Shown here piece after piece: positions 9,236 to 19,275 of a DNA stretch of 64,000 nt (position 1 is the stretch's first letter; each line of letters starts with the position of its first letter). Both the position numbers and the translations under genes were made by a program. This stretch comes from Emiliania huxleyi CCMP1516 (taxonomy: Eukaryota; Haptophyta; Isochrysidales; Noelaerhabdaceae). A model generated the notes under the pieces. It was given only the letters and a program-made list of their open reading frames with translations, had not been told where the DNA came from and ran no database searches. The stretch spans positions 44,306 to 108,305 of the forward strand of contig NW_005199516.1 of the NCBI RefSeq assembly GCF_000372725.1, read 5' to 3'.

Positions 9236-10823
9236 ATGTCCACGACTCTGTCGCTGGCTGGCGTCGCGGCCGCCGCGGCGCTCAAGGTCGTCATCGCTGG
9301 CGCAGCCGGCGGCCTCACAGCCCGCATGCTCCGCTTGGACGCGCGAGTGCTCACGGCGCTGTCGGAGGTCAACAAGGAGCTCTTCATCCCGCTCATGATC
9401 TTCACGTCCTGCGCCGAGGGGATCACGGCGTCGATGCTGACCCACCTGAAGGGCGTTCCCGTCATGAGCCTCGCCTTCATGCTCAATGGCCTCGTGTGCG
9501 GACAGCTGGCCGCCCGCCTCACAGCTGCGCCGCGAGCGGCACGTCCAATCACCACCGCCCTGTGCGGCTTCTCCAACGTGGTCGGGCTCCCGCTGCCGCT
9601 GCTGCTATCCATCACAGCCGCGGTTCCGGCGCTCGCTGGACCCGCAGATCCATCACTGCCAGAGGCGCATGCGCAGAGCCTCGAGTCGCGCACGCTCTCC
9701 TACCTCTTCCTCGTCAACGTCGTCATGAGCGTGTGCATGTGGGTGTGTGCTCCGCGCATGCTCGCCGCCGCCGCCGCCATCGCCGAGACCGACGCGCAGC
9801 CGTCCGTCGCCGGCGGCGGAGGCTACACGCCAGGACTGCCATACCGTCGCTGTGTGAGCGCCCGGTCTTCCGCCGCCGACAGCAGCCCGATGCTGGCGGC
9901 CGGTGCGGCCGTTGGGCCGGTGGCGATCGAGATGCAGCCCTCCGGAGACTGCACTGCCGCCGCAGCCGCTTGTGCCGCGGCTGGTGCGAGCGAGCCTCCG
10001 CTCGGGCTGCAGAGGGGCGACCGGCCGGGCGCAGAGCCGTCCGATCCCGGCAGAGGGGCGCCGTCGGGTCCTGGGAGTCCTGGGAGAGCAGCACAAAGCG
10101 GCGGCAGGCTGGAGAAGACGGCGTGCCATGCTCCTCGACCGCCGCCAGCCGCTCGCTGTACGCGCCGCCTGGCCTCTTGCTTTGCACCGCTGCTGACCCG
10201 CCCGGCGCTGGCTTCGCTGGCGGGGGTGGCGACGGGCGCCACGCCGCTGCGCAGGCTGGTGGTGACTACGGATGCACCGCTGCGGTTCCTCGTCCTAGAA
10301 GCTGAATACGTACTCTTGTCTCCCAACCCGCGCTCGAGAGGGCATATACCCCGCCGTATTCGACCGTATTCAGCCGTCTTCGCACAAAAACACAACCCCG
10401 GACCCAAGACGCACACGCACAGGCAGTCGAGAAGCCGTCGTCACTGTCCTCGTAGCCCCTCGTCTTCACGCGGTGCTCTGAGTACTACACCGCACAAGAC
10501 CGCCCTCCCGCCCCGATGTCGGCGTATGCAGCACACATAGGCTCCTCCTCGACGTCGGAGTCATGCTGGGCCGAGGGGCGATCCCGCTCCTCTAGACCTC
10601 GCCTCGACCTTTCCTGGACCCTTCCTGGAACCTTCCTGGAACCTTCCTGTAGGCGATCCCGCTCATTTGTCTCACCCTCGGGGCATCGCTTTTGGTTGGC
10701 CGGGCTGCCGACGACACCACCCCGGTCGGTGGAGCAGGCGAACACGGCGGCGGCGCAGGCGGTGGCGGCGGCGGCGGCGCAGGCGGTGGCGGCGGCGGCG
10801 GCGGCGGCGATAAAGTCGGCGGC

Positions 10824-10856
<33 letters not shown>

Positions 10857-11237
10857 AGCGGCGGCCCGGGCGGCCTCCTCTTCTCCGGCGCCACGACCCG
10901 GCTTGTGCTCGTTGCAAAGCTGCTCGTCGTGCCCGCCGCAAACCTTGGTGTCGTCCTTGCGGCGTTGCGCCTCGGGCTGCTACCGCCAGCGGGCTCCAAC
11001 CCGCTGCTGCCCGTGGTGCTGCTGATCGTCGGCGGCTCGCCCACCGCCATGAACATGTCCACCATCTCGACGCTCTCGGGGGTCGGCCAGCGAGAGGTCG
11101 CGACCGTACTTTTCTGGCAGTACTGTCTAGCGGGCGTGACGATGTCGCTCTGGGCGACGGTGGGGCTGGCCCTCTTTTTGCCCGACGGTGGTGGTGCAGG
11201 GGCGGAGGAGATCGAGCTCGGGAGTGGCGATCTCTGA
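9236..11237 (+). CDS. AEC (auxin efflux carrier) family membrane transporter, two exons
   Basis: Exon 1 is 9236-10309 and exon 2 is 10653-11237, joined in phase 0, giving 552 residues. Exon 1 encodes five N-terminal membrane helices, including LNGLVCGQL and LCGFSNVVGLPLPLLLS, which match the conserved N-domain of AEC/PIN-like carriers. A long hydrophilic loop (about residues 180-320) follows. Exon 2 opens AIPLICLTLGASLLVGRA, the typical start of the C-terminal domain. It then has a poly-Gly/Ala expansion and four to five more helices ending GGSPTAMNMSTISTLSG and a final helix. The family exports auxin-like acids or other small organic acids across the plasma or endomembrane. The intron is GT-AG, and the frames match only if it is removed. 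Confidence 0.8.
10310..10652 (+). other. Intron of the AEC gene built from dispersed repeats
   Basis: 343 bp, donor GTACTC, acceptor CTGTAG. Its 5' part (about 10290-10385) is a reversed copy of the CTCTCGAGCGC repeat family seen at 14735-14850, 22065-22170 and 23055-23150. The middle (10380-10445) recurs reversed at 20430-20490. The 3' part (10590-10651) is four to five 11-bp CCTTTCCTGGA-like units bounded by a 13-bp direct repeat GGCGATCCCGCTC (10577-10589 and 10652-10664). Confidence 0.75.
10742..10866 (+). repeat. GGC triplet expansion inside AEC exon 2
   Basis: An in-frame (GGC/GGT)n tract encodes about 40 Gly/Ala residues between two predicted membrane helices of the transporter. Normal AEC proteins have a short loop at this point. 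Confidence 0.85.
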
Positions 11238-11436
11238 GCGTGTGATTACAATAAAAAACAGACACCTCTCTACTGTGAGATGATGAGTAAAAAAAGGAAC
11301 AGCAGCAGGTCGTGTGTACGACAGGTCCCCGCCGCCCGGCGCAGGCGGCAGGGCCGTCCGCGCTCTTCTTCGGCAGGCGGCGAACCAGCTGAGACCTGAG
11401 TAACAAACTTTCGCACGACGCTCAGCACCTCGATGA

Positions 11437-11537
11437 GGTCACCACACCCCTCTCCTTAAAATCCCTGTGTGGTGGCGGCGTGCCGTCCTCCCATCCCTCC
11501 CTTGGGTTGTCCGTTTTCTTTCTTTCTTTTCTTTAGG
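11437..11537 (-). repeat. Dispersed repeat B, copy 1 (minus orientation)
   Basis: About 100 bp match 37053-37143 and, more briefly, 13205-13269. Shared blocks are CCGTCCTCCCATCCCTCCC and a polypurine/polypyrimidine arm. Read on the plus strand, this copy ends TTTCTTTCTTTTCTTTAG at 11536, which would be a strong 3' splice site directly before the conserved NW-GLQ peptide frame at 11549. Confidence 0.75.
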
Positions 11538-11798
11538 TCACATGCGACATGGACCACCAAGAACTGGCACAGAACTGGCACGGGCTGCAGATGCAGCGAC
11601 TGTCTGTCGTTCTCCACACCGCCGTGGCTCGCGGGAGTCGCTACCCAACGCGGCCAAAGGATCGCGCCGGAAAATTCTCGCTGGGCGCGCATCCCCCTAG
11701 GTTTCTTCATTCGGAGGCCCCGTTTTCAGGCGGGCGGCACGAGGGCCGGGCGAGGCGGCGGGCCCAACACGGCAGCGCTTGATCGCGACGGCGCCCAC

Positions 11799-13106
11799 AT
11801 GAGCTCGGAGGAGGACGAGAAGCCCGCAGCGCGCCAAATCACCTTCTCGCTCGAGGACGGGACCGTGCTTTGGGAGGGCACGGCCGAAACGTTTGGCCCC
11901 AGGCCGTTCGTGCAGCTGGCTGACGAGGCCGGCAAGAAGTACATCTTCAAGAATATAAACCGTGAAGCATTCGCATTCTTAAGCAAAGGAGGAGCAGGCG
12001 AAATCAAGGCGCTCACGCTCGCCACCATCGATACCTCCCTGCGCCTCGCCAGCGGCACGGGCGTCAAGCAAGCCGCGTTTCAGCTCGGCGGCTCAGTGAA
12101 GGAGCCGACGACCCTTGAAGGTGCGGTCGCGCCGCTCGCTGGCTTCCGAGGTGGTCTTTATAAGGACTGCGTCTTCGACGTGAGTGCACAGAAGGACGCT
12201 AAGGCCGCGACTTCGTTGGCAGACATCATCAACCATGAAGACGACTGTGACAGGCTGGATGCTATAACGACCGACTCCTTCCAGCGCTTCGCCTTCTTGA
12301 TCATGATCGGGCGCGTCGGCACGATCAACCTCGATGACGTTTTGGTGCGCCCCGCGGAGGGCGGCGGCCTGGCTCTCGTGTACGGCGACGTGAAGAAGGT
12401 CGGCTGGCACAATTATCTGAAAAAGTCGGGCGTGTACGACGAGGAAGCGCGTGAGTTCCGCGATGGAGGCCCGCTGGATGAGTTACGCCCCGTGCTCCAG
12501 TGCGTGACGGCGCGCATGGCCAAGTCGGATGAGTACGAGCAAGTCGAATGGAGCGAGGACTACGGCTGGCGCGACGAGGATGGCCGCGACCGTCGCGACG
12601 GCGCTCATATGTGGGTGGAGTGGGAGCAGCGTCCGCTCGCTCCGTCCGTCGCGCAGCTTTTGACGTCGTGGACGGAGGCCGAGATCGATTCCGCCCTTGG
12701 CGCGAAGGAGAGCGCCGCCGTCGCTTTCAAGGAGGCGTTCCTGCGCCTCAACGAGCAGAAGCTCGCGGCCGCCGAGGTTTGCTCGTCCAGCGAGGGGCCA
12801 TCCGATGGCGGGTCGAGCGAGAGCGGTGAGAGCAAGAAGCAAAAGCGCGTCGAAGCGCGGGCGGAGGCGGCGGCAGAGGCGGAGGCGAAGTGGAAGGCGC
12901 ACATGAAGGAGCGTCTGCTCGCCCTGCAGGCCAAGGTCCGCGCCGGCGCGCGACCAAGCATGAGCGTCATCAACCTGATGCTGCGCAAGAAACCGGAGGT
13001 GGCGGCGGCGGCCACCGCTGCCGCAGCAGCACCAGTTGCCCTGACCGATGAGGAGCGCCGCCGCAAAGCCGAGCTAGAAGCCGCAGCTGGGCTGGTGCCG
13101 GGGTGA
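11799..13106 (+). CDS. Hypothetical protein, 435 residues
   Basis: The frame is open from 11469, but the first 330 nt overlap repeat B and an unrelated frame. The ATG at 11799 (MSSEEDEKPAARQITFSLED) gives a normal-looking protein. An N-terminal region of short strands (FSLEDGTVLWEG) is followed by a globular middle with KKYIFKNINREAFAFL (about 45-60). A later stretch reads RVGTINLDDVLV...LVYGDVKKVGW (about 165-205). A charged C-terminal helix has Ala/Glu/Lys repeats, and the end is Ala-rich. The spacing of a Lys strand and a later N-L-D-D-V-L-V / YGDVK pair loosely recalls PI-kinase-like or HipA-like folds, but key residues are not convincing. Function unknown. A repeat array begins right after the stop. 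Confidence 0.6.
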   Translation: MSSEEDEKPAARQITFSLEDGTVLWEGTAETFGPRPFVQLADEAGKKYIFKNINREAFAFLSKGGAGEIKALTLATIDTSLRLASGTGVKQAAFQLGGSVKEPTTLEGAVAPLAGFRGGLYKDCVFDVSAQKDAKAATSLADIINHEDDCDRLDAITTDSFQRFAFLIMIGRVGTINLDDVLVRPAEGGGLALVYGDVKKVGWHNYLKKSGVYDEEAREFRDGGPLDELRPVLQCVTARMAKSDEYEQVEWSEDYGWRDEDGRDRRDGAHMWVEWEQRPLAPSVAQLLTSWTEAEIDSALGAKESAAVAFKEAFLRLNEQKLAAAEVCSSSEGPSDGGSSESGESKKQKRVEARAEAAAEAEAKWKAHMKERLLALQAKVRAGARPSMSVINLMLRKKPEVAAAATAAAAAPVALTDEERRRKAELEAAAGLVPG

Positions 13107-13372
13107 AGTGTCGAGCCTGTCTGCTGTGAGAGAGAGTTGGGTTTGAAAAATTCTTTTCCTAGCACGCGCCAGTCCGCACCTGTGTCGAGCCTGTCTGCTG
13201 TAAAAAAGAAAGAAAACGGACAAGCCAAGGGAGGGATGGGAGGACGGCACGCCGCCACCACACAGGGATTGTCTGCTAAAAAGAAAGAAAGAAAAGAAAG
13301 AAAATCTGCTGTGTGAGAGATAGTTGTTCTCATTTAATTCTTTTCCGAGCGTCTAAAAATTCTTTTCCGAGT
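13107..13372 (+). repeat. Array of AATTCT modules plus dispersed repeat B copy 2
   Basis: The block TGTCGAGCCTGTCTGCTGTG occurs at 13109 and 13180, each followed by GAGAG or AAAAG runs. AATTCTTTTCC boxes lie at 13149, 13336 and 13358. Repeat B (13205-13269) is nested between them. The last boxes end 35-50 bp before the ATG of the next frame (13408). Confidence 0.7.
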
Positions 13373-13407
13373 GGCGGTTACTACTCCGCCGGCCGCATTG
13401 CAGCCGC

Positions 13408-13968
13408 ATGACGATCGATCGCAGTCGCAGGGCTGCGGTCCCAATGACGATCCGGACACATCATTCAAAGTCAAACGAGCATCTCGTGCGTCCGGCGACC
13501 GCGTCGGCTCGCTCCCGCTCGTCACTGAGCCGCCCCAACAGGTCGCGGCCGAAGAGTGCTGATCCGCGAGCGACAATCAGGGAGGGCGTCCCATTTCACA
13601 AGAAGACACCGTTGCAGCGAGCCATCGACGGGGATGTGGGACCTCCTATGCTTGGCATTTCGGGAATGGCAATATCGACCCTCGAGCGGATTTATCGCGA
13701 GGAGTTTGAAGGTGTTCTCGCCAACGCATGTGACCACCCCTATGTGTCGACTACTGCATGGAACCAGGGCTCGATCCCGCACAACTTGGTGACGGGCTCG
13801 GCACTTTCGCCGCACTTCTTTTCAAGCACTGGACCAGGCGGCCGGTCTTCCTGGGCCTCCGAATATACCGTCTCGTTCTACAAGCGCAGCCGGAGCGACC
13901 AACTCAGGGCAAATGATCCCCTAAAAGCGGTCGGCATCCGATCTGAGCAAATGCGCTTTGTGGGTTGA
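13408..13968 (+). CDS. Hypothetical protein, 186 residues
   Basis: Single open frame; residue 13 is an alternative Met. The N-terminal 60 residues are Arg/Ser-rich. The remainder has ordinary composition, with TPLQRAIDGDVGPPMLG, a helix (STLERIYREEFEGVL) and an unusual Ser/Thr/Pro-rich part reading STTAWNQGSIPHNLVTGSA. No domain is recognised. Codon use looks coding, since GC-poor residues such as Asn, Tyr and Phe are frequent compared with shadow frames. The AATTCT boxes immediately upstream support a transcription unit. Confidence 0.5.
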   Translation: MTIDRSRRAAVPMTIRTHHSKSNEHLVRPATASARSRSSLSRPNRSRPKSADPRATIREGVPFHKKTPLQRAIDGDVGPPMLGISGMAISTLERIYREEFEGVLANACDHPYVSTTAWNQGSIPHNLVTGSALSPHFFSSTGPGGRSSWASEYTVSFYKRSRSDQLRANDPLKAVGIRSEQMRFVG

Positions 13969-14735
13969 GAGCAGCATCAGCTACTCAGGCCGCACGGCCG
14001 TCTCCCTACGCACCATGTGGAAGGGCGTGCGCCGGGCGCGGGCAGGGGCGGCGGCCGGGCGCGGCGCCGCGGGGCGGCAGCGATACTGTAAGCTCGCAGA
14101 GCCAGAGGGAGAGATCGAGAGGCGAGGTCGCGCGGCGGGACCGACTGTCTCTCTCCTGCAACTTCCCTGTCTCACACATACGCCAACCAACGGCCGATCG
14201 CCGAGAGGTGTCACAGCGTATGTATATTATTAAACGAAAGCGCTTGAGCGAAAGCGCGCTCATCAACGGACAACGACGCTCTCACCTCTCTCACGGGGTT
14301 AGAGGGGAGCGTGGGGTCTTAGCTCTTACTCTTAGGGAAAGAACTCTCAGGGTAGGGGCGCGTTTTTGAGTATCTCTCGTACGTGTCAGCGTGTAACCCT
14401 GCCAGGGCCTCAGGCCGCATCCCCACATGCACATCAATCCGCAGCGGCTCTCGCCGCGCAGTACAAAGCCCGCCCCGCGGGATCAGAGAGCCACAGCGAT
14501 GAGCGCGCCGCTCTCTCGCCTTCCTCGGACACCACGGCGGCATCGCGGGGCGCCATGGCCCCTGCTCTCCCCTCGCGTCTCTGCGCCTCCGCAGTCTTCC
14601 ACAGCTCTTTCTCCCCCCCCCCCCCCCGCACTCTACTCATCCTTGGACGCCAGGTCGGGATCGCTGACCTACGTGGTGGAGACACCAACTTCAGGGCGGG
14701 CGGGCGGTACCGTGCAGAGTCTTCAGAGCACCGCG
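13969..14735. other. Intergenic, no gene recognised
   Basis: It contains a C-run of about 14 bases at 14612-14630 and a short stretch (14634-14700) that could be a coding fragment (TYVVETPTSG in one frame), too short to support. No domain or splice context is seen. Confidence 0.35.
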
Positions 14736-14860
14736 TGAATACGGCGGAAGAGTGTGCGTGCAGTGGCATGCGGCCGAACACAGCGGAGTCCGTGTCCTCT
14801 CGAGCGCTCGTCGGAATGCAAGACCACGCCTTCCGCTTCTAGCCTCCGTGCTGCCAGAGA
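14735..14860 (+). repeat. CTCTCGAGCGC dispersed repeat, copy
   Basis: It runs from GTGAATACGGCGGAA through CCTCTCGAGCGC to TTCCGCTTCTAGCCTCCGTG. Related copies are at 22065-22170 and 23055-23150 (plus) and 10290-10385 (minus, inside the AEC intron). The tail TTCCGCTTCTAGGCTCCGTG is repeated at about 14891 and in part at 14956 with GGGGAGATATGGGGAGATA between copies, so tandem growth began from the element end. Confidence 0.65.
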
Positions 14861-15112
14861 CGGGGGGAGATATGGGGAGATATGGGGAGATCTTCCGCTT
14901 CTAGGCTCCGTGCTGCCAGATACGGGGAGATACGGGGGGAGATCTGGGGAGATCTTCCGCTTCTAGGCTCGCGTACGGTGCGCTCAAAGAGGTCCCGCGA
15001 CGCTGCCGCCGCCTTCACCAGCACAGTGGGGAGAGAGGTGGCGGTGAGGGGCGGGCGTAGGGCGGCAGGCCGCGAGGGATCGAGGCGCGTGCCGCGGGCC
15101 GTGCGAGGGAGC

Positions 15113-15298
15113 AACTCGGAAGTGTCTCGGCAGTGTCTCGGCAGTGTCGCGGAAGTGTCTCGGCAGTGTCTCGGAAGTGTCTCGGCAGAGTCTTGGAAGT
15201 GTCGCGGCAGTGTCTCGGCAGTGTCTCGGAAGTGTCTCGGCAGAGTCTTGGAAGTGTCGCGGCAGTGTCGCGGCAGTGTCTCGGAAGTGTCTCGCCGC
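15113..15298 (+). repeat. 11-bp minisatellite (AAGTGTCTCGG type)
   Basis: About 16 units of an 11-bp motif alternate between CAGTGTCTCGG and AAGTGTCTCGG, with CAGAGTCTTGG variants. The array is followed by a stretch whose minus strand reads PQKEIKTSEELMKAA, possibly a surviving scrap of a coding exon. Confidence 0.85.
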
Positions 15299-15344
15299 CT
15301 TCATCAGCTCCTCGGACGTCTTGATCTCCTTCTGGGGCAGTGGC

Positions 15345-16194
15345 GAGCCGTCCGACCTAGCGGCGGGGAGATATGGCGAGATATGGCGAGATATGGCGAG
15401 ATATGGCGAGATATGGCGAGATATGGCGAGACACGGCGAGATATGGCGAGACACGGCGAGACACGGCGAGACACGGCGAGACACGGCGAGACACGGCGAG
15501 ATATGGGGAGATATGGGGAGATATGGGGAGATATGGCGAGATATGGCGAGATATGGCGAGCCGTCCGACCTAGCGGCGGGGAGATATGGCGAGATATGGG
15601 GAGATATGGGGAGATATGGCGAGATATGGGGAGATATGGCGAGATATGGGGAGATATGGCGAGATATGGGGAGATATGGGGAGATATGGCGAGCCGTCCG
15701 ACCTAGCGGCGGGGAGATATGGCGAGATATGGGGAGATATGGGGAGATATGGCGAGATATGGGGAGATATGGCGAGATATGGGGAGATATGGGGAGATAT
15801 GGGGAGATATGGGGAGATATGGCGAGATATGGGGAGATATGGCGAGATATGGGGAGATATGGGGAGATATGGGGAGATATGGGGAGATATGGCGAGATAT
15901 GGGGAGATATGGCGAGATATGGCGAGATATGGCGAGATATGGCGAGATATGCGAGATATGGCGACATATGGCGAGACACGGCGAGATATGGCGAGATATG
16001 GGGAGATATGGCGAGATATGGCGAGATATGCGAGACACGGCGAGACACGGCGAGACACGGCGAGATATGGGGAGATATGGCGAGTATGGCGAGATATGGC
16101 GAGATATGGGGAGATATGGGGAGATATGGCGAGATATGGCGAGATGTGGGGAGATATGGCGAGATATGGCGAACCGTCCGACCTAGAGGCGGCG
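15345..16194 (+). repeat. 10-bp minisatellite (GAGATATGGC) with higher-order spacer
   Basis: About 80 units of GAGATATGGC, GAGATATGGG or GAGACACGGC. A 24-bp spacer containing GCCGTCCGACCTAGCGGCGG is inserted at 15346, 15558, 15692 and (as a variant) 16171, so blocks of 110-450 bp were amplified as higher-order units. Open frames across the array, with RYGEIW peptides, are artefacts of the repeat. Confidence 0.95.
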
Positions 16195-16385
16195 TGGGAG
16201 GGTCGGGCGTGGGTGGCAGTGCTGTCGATGGCGGGGGCGGCGGGGGCGGCGGCGGCGTGGGCAGCGGTGGCGATGGTGGCGGCGTGCGCGCGTGCGTGCG
16301 TGCGTGCGTGCGTGCGTGTGTGTGTGTGTGTGCGTGTGTGTGTGTGTGCGTGCGTGCGTGCGTGTGTGCGTGTGTGGGATCGTGC
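16195..16385 (+). repeat. GGC/GGT tract and GTGC/GTGT microsatellite
   Basis: A GCGGTGGCG-rich tract is followed by alternating GTGC and GTGT units at about 16283-16378. These alternating purine-pyrimidine runs can adopt left-handed DNA. No gene. Confidence 0.85.
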
Positions 16386-16591
16386 TGAGTGAGTGTGTGG
16401 GTGTGGGGGTGTGAGCTTGGCGTTGCCTGCCGGACTAGCCACCCGTCGGTCTCTGTCCGTCGATCTGTGTGTGTCCGTTCTTCGACTGCCCGTGCGTGCG
16501 GTCTGGGGCGTTGGGTTGTGTGGGTGTGTGAGCGCGCCCACCTGCGCAGCTGCTCGCCCCGCGGCCCGGACGAGTCTGAGACGGCGCTCGC

Positions 16592-17572
16592 CTACAGGAA
16601 GGTTCCAGGAACGGTCCAGGAAAGGTCTGGGAAAGGTCTGGGAAAGGTCTAGGAAGGGTCTGGGAAAGGTCTGGGAAGGGTCTGGGAAAGGTCTGGGAAA
16701 GGTCTGGGAAAGGTCTAGGAAGGGTCTGGGAAAGGTCTAGGAAGGGTCTGGGAAAGGTCTAGGAAGGGTCTGGGAAAGGTCTAGGAAGGGTCTGGGAAAG
16801 GTCTGGGAAGGGTCTGGGAAAGGTCTGGGAAGGGTCTGGGAAAGGTCTGGGAAGGGTCTGGGAAAGGTCTAGGAAGGGTCTGGGAAAGGTCTAGGAAGGG
16901 TCTGGGAAAGGTCTAGGAAGGGTCTGGGAAAGGTCTAGGAAGGGTCTGGGAAAGGTCTAGGAAGGGTCTGGGAAAGGTCTGGGAAGGGTCTGGGAAAGGT
17001 CTAGGAAGGGTCTGGGAAAGGTCTAGGAAGGGTCTGGGAAAGGTCTAGGAAGGGTCTGGGAAAGGTCTAGGAAGGGTCTAGGAAAGGTCTGGGAAGGGTC
17101 TGGGAAAGGTCTAGGAAAGGTCTAGGAAAGGTCTAGGAAAGGTCTGGGAAAGGAGGGTCTGGGAAAGGTCTAGGTGGGAAAGGTCTAGGAAAGGTCTAGG
17201 AAAGGTCTAGGAAAGGTCTAGGAAAGGTCTAGGAAGGGTCTAGGAAGGGTCTAGGAAAGGTCTAGGAAGGGTCTGGGAAAGGTCTAGGAAGGGTCTGGGT
17301 CTAGGAAGGGTCTGGGAAAGGTCTAGGAAGGGTCTGGGAAAGGTCTAGGAAGGGTCTGGGAAAGGTCTAGGAAGGGTCTGGGAAAGGTCTAGGAAGGGTC
17401 TGGGAAAGGTCTAGGAACGGTCTGGGAAGGGTCTGGGAAAGGTCTAGGAAAGGTCTGGGAAAGGTCTGGGAAGGGTCTGGGAAAGGTCTAGGAAGGGTCT
17501 GGGAAAGGTCTAGGAAAGGTCTGGGAAAGGTCTAGGAAGGGTCTGGGAAAGGTCTAGGAAGGGTCTGGACCG
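16592..17572 (+). repeat. 11-bp minisatellite (GGGAAAGGTCT / AGGAAGGGTCT)
   Basis: Nearly 1 kb of about 88 units of 11 bp, mixing GGGAAAGGTCT, AGGAAGGGTCT and AGGAAAGGTCT. The strand is almost purely purine apart from the TCT. The first units at 16592 (AGGTTCCAGGAACGGTCCAGG) are diverged and look like the seed. The same seed appears at 22722-22750 and, reversed, at 10605-10648 and 23170-23208. Confidence 0.95.
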
Positions 17573-17780
17573 AGGTGCGCCGAGACGAGCTGTGATGAGC
17601 CGAGAGGAGAGGAGAAAGGAAGGGAGGTGAGAGATGCGTCGAGGTGATTGGATGTGGTGGTGAGAGGTGGTGAGCTTGAGGTGAGGAGATTGGGCCAAGA
17701 GATTGGGCCAAGGTAGATGGTGTGGGCTGGGCAGAGAATGCCGCTCGCCTCGCCGCTGCCCGAGGCGGAGGCCTTGGCCT

Positions 17781-18414
17781 TCAGATCCGCCTTGTCGGGC
17801 GCCTTGTAGCCGGAGGCGAGCTGCAAGCGGAGCACAGGAGGAGTGGGCGCCGGTGTGTGTGTGCGGTGGTAGCGTGCGGTGGTAGCGGGAGGCGCGCGCT
17901 CGCCTTTGCTGATTCGCGAGTGAGTGTCGATCCGCCGCGGAGCTGCCGGTAGCGCGAGTACAGCAGCCACAGGACAAAGACCATCGCCGCCAGCGCCGCG
18001 ATCTTCTGCGTGGTGTCCCTCCAGAACAGCTCCCACAGGTGTTCGCGCTCGAGCGTCTCCTGAGGACGCCGCAGCAGAGAGGCGGTCAGTCTCGGCAGCG
18101 ACAGCAGGAAGGTAGCGCGGACGCGACCGCACCCACTCCGCTGCTCCACTCTGGTGCGCGGCGAGCTCGGCCTCGTACGCTCGCGCCTCTCTCTCCGCAG
18201 CTGCGGCATCACCGTCAGCGACGCGTTCAGGTGTCGGCGGCACAGGGTCATCGATCGGTGGTGCACCACACCCTCCAGGGGGCTCCTCATACTGGGCGAA
18301 GGCCTTGAATGCCAGGCCTAGGTGGCGTGCAGCCGCCTTCCAGCCCATCGGCGTTGGTCCGGGTCGCGCGCTCCGAGGATATCCAGGGTGCACCTTCGAC
18401 CTTGGGGATCGCAA
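17781..18414 (-). CDS. Probable single-pass membrane protein, at least two exons
   Basis: Exon 1 (start at 18414 or, with a better N-terminus, at 18348, MGWKAAARHLGLAFKAF) runs to 18133. Exon 2 starts at 18059. The 73-bp GT-AG intron (18060-18132, acceptor GGCGTCCTCAG) joins in phase 0. The N-terminal part is acidic and Pro/Ala rich. Exon 2 reads ETLEREHLWELFWRD, then a membrane helix with Tyr/Arg on its cytosolic side (IAALAAMVFVLWLLYSRYRQLRG). After about residue 125 the model is uncertain. A GC-AG intron could join a third exon (about 17695-17810, LASGYKAPDKADLK), otherwise the frame stops near 17781. The 3' end abuts the 11-bp minisatellite. Function unknown. Confidence 0.45.
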
Positions 18415-18477
18415 ATGTTTTTCTTCCTTTCGAGATTCTTTTCTTCTTTTTAGTCTTCTTTTTAGTCCTAAAAATGG

Positions 18478-18595
18478 AGCTCGGCTAGGGTTGCGCAGCG
18501 ACAGGAGCGAGTTCGCGCTGCGCTAGGCTCAGACGGCCAGTTCGCGCTGCGCTAGGCTCAGTACGGCGAGTTCGCGCTGTGCGGCCTGGCTGCAC
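18478..18595 (+). repeat. About 31-bp tandem repeat, three units
   Basis: Three units contain GAGTTCGCGCTGCGCTAGGC with small changes. Between 18595 and 19050 I see no convincing gene, although short frames exist on both strands. Confidence 0.65.
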
Positions 18596-19050
18596 CGCTC
18601 TAGCAAGAGACTCTGGGCTCTCCTCTTGCGAAGATTTTATCTCTCGGCTGCGTTGGCTCGCCAAAAGTCTTGTTGTTCTCGATGGCTGCTCGATCGTCCG
18701 CATGTGTCGTGGCGTCGAGCCGGCAGTAGCCGTGACATGTGGTTCCACCACCCCTCTTAGGCTTTGCCTCTGACCGCCACCGTTCCCAGGCTGCCTAATG
18801 GGATGGAAAGGAAGGCTCGGCGAGCGTATAGAAGCGTGCTCGACCTCGTCGTGGCAACCTGTATGGCAGCGCTGGTAGGCGCGATGAGCGTCGTGCCACC
18901 TGACCCGAGACGGGTCGCAGGCGTCGTACCGAGCGCGTCGAGACCGTGTCCTGATGTGGTCTGCACGGGTGAATCACGTCGGCGTCAAAGGAGCGACGTG
19001 CGACTTGTCAGAGCTTGATATCCGATCTCAGCGGCGTCGAGTCTCGTCTC

Positions 19051-19216
19051 CGGCGCGCAACAAATGTACCTCCCCAGGACGCGCAGAGGCAGCTGCGACC
19101 CCGCCGAGTAGACGGCGGCACGCCGCGCCCCCTGCTGTGTGCCGCCGTCTACTCGGCGGGGTCGCAGCTGCGTCTGGAAGGCACCGAGAGGTACATTTTT
19201 CGCGCAATGGTCAAAT
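19051..19216. repeat. Hairpin element with perfect 32-bp arms
   Basis: 19090-19121 is the exact reverse complement of 19139-19170 with a 17-nt loop between. The symmetry continues imperfectly outward to AATGTACC at about 19063-19070 and GGTACATT at about 19190-19197, with GCGCG flanks. The whole looks like a small foldback (MITE-like) element of about 150 bp. Transcribed from either strand it would form a strong hairpin. Confidence 0.9.
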
Positions 19217-19275
19217 CAAGGTTTTGTAACGCGAGCTGTGCCACAGTGAAATGGCACTAGCCACTGCATCCTGCC

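Noticed and set aside
9103..10416. Minus-strand frames opposite the AEC gene
   Set aside because: Antisense shadows; the plus strand has the clear transporter helices.
11469..11798. N-terminal extension of the 435-residue hypothetical protein
   Set aside because: It overlaps repeat B and a different conserved peptide frame; the ATG at 11799 gives a better start.
14984..16541. Several 270-414 codon frames on both strands (SPYLPISR and RYGEIW peptides)
   Set aside because: They are created by the 10-bp minisatellite, which lacks stops in many frames. No gene.
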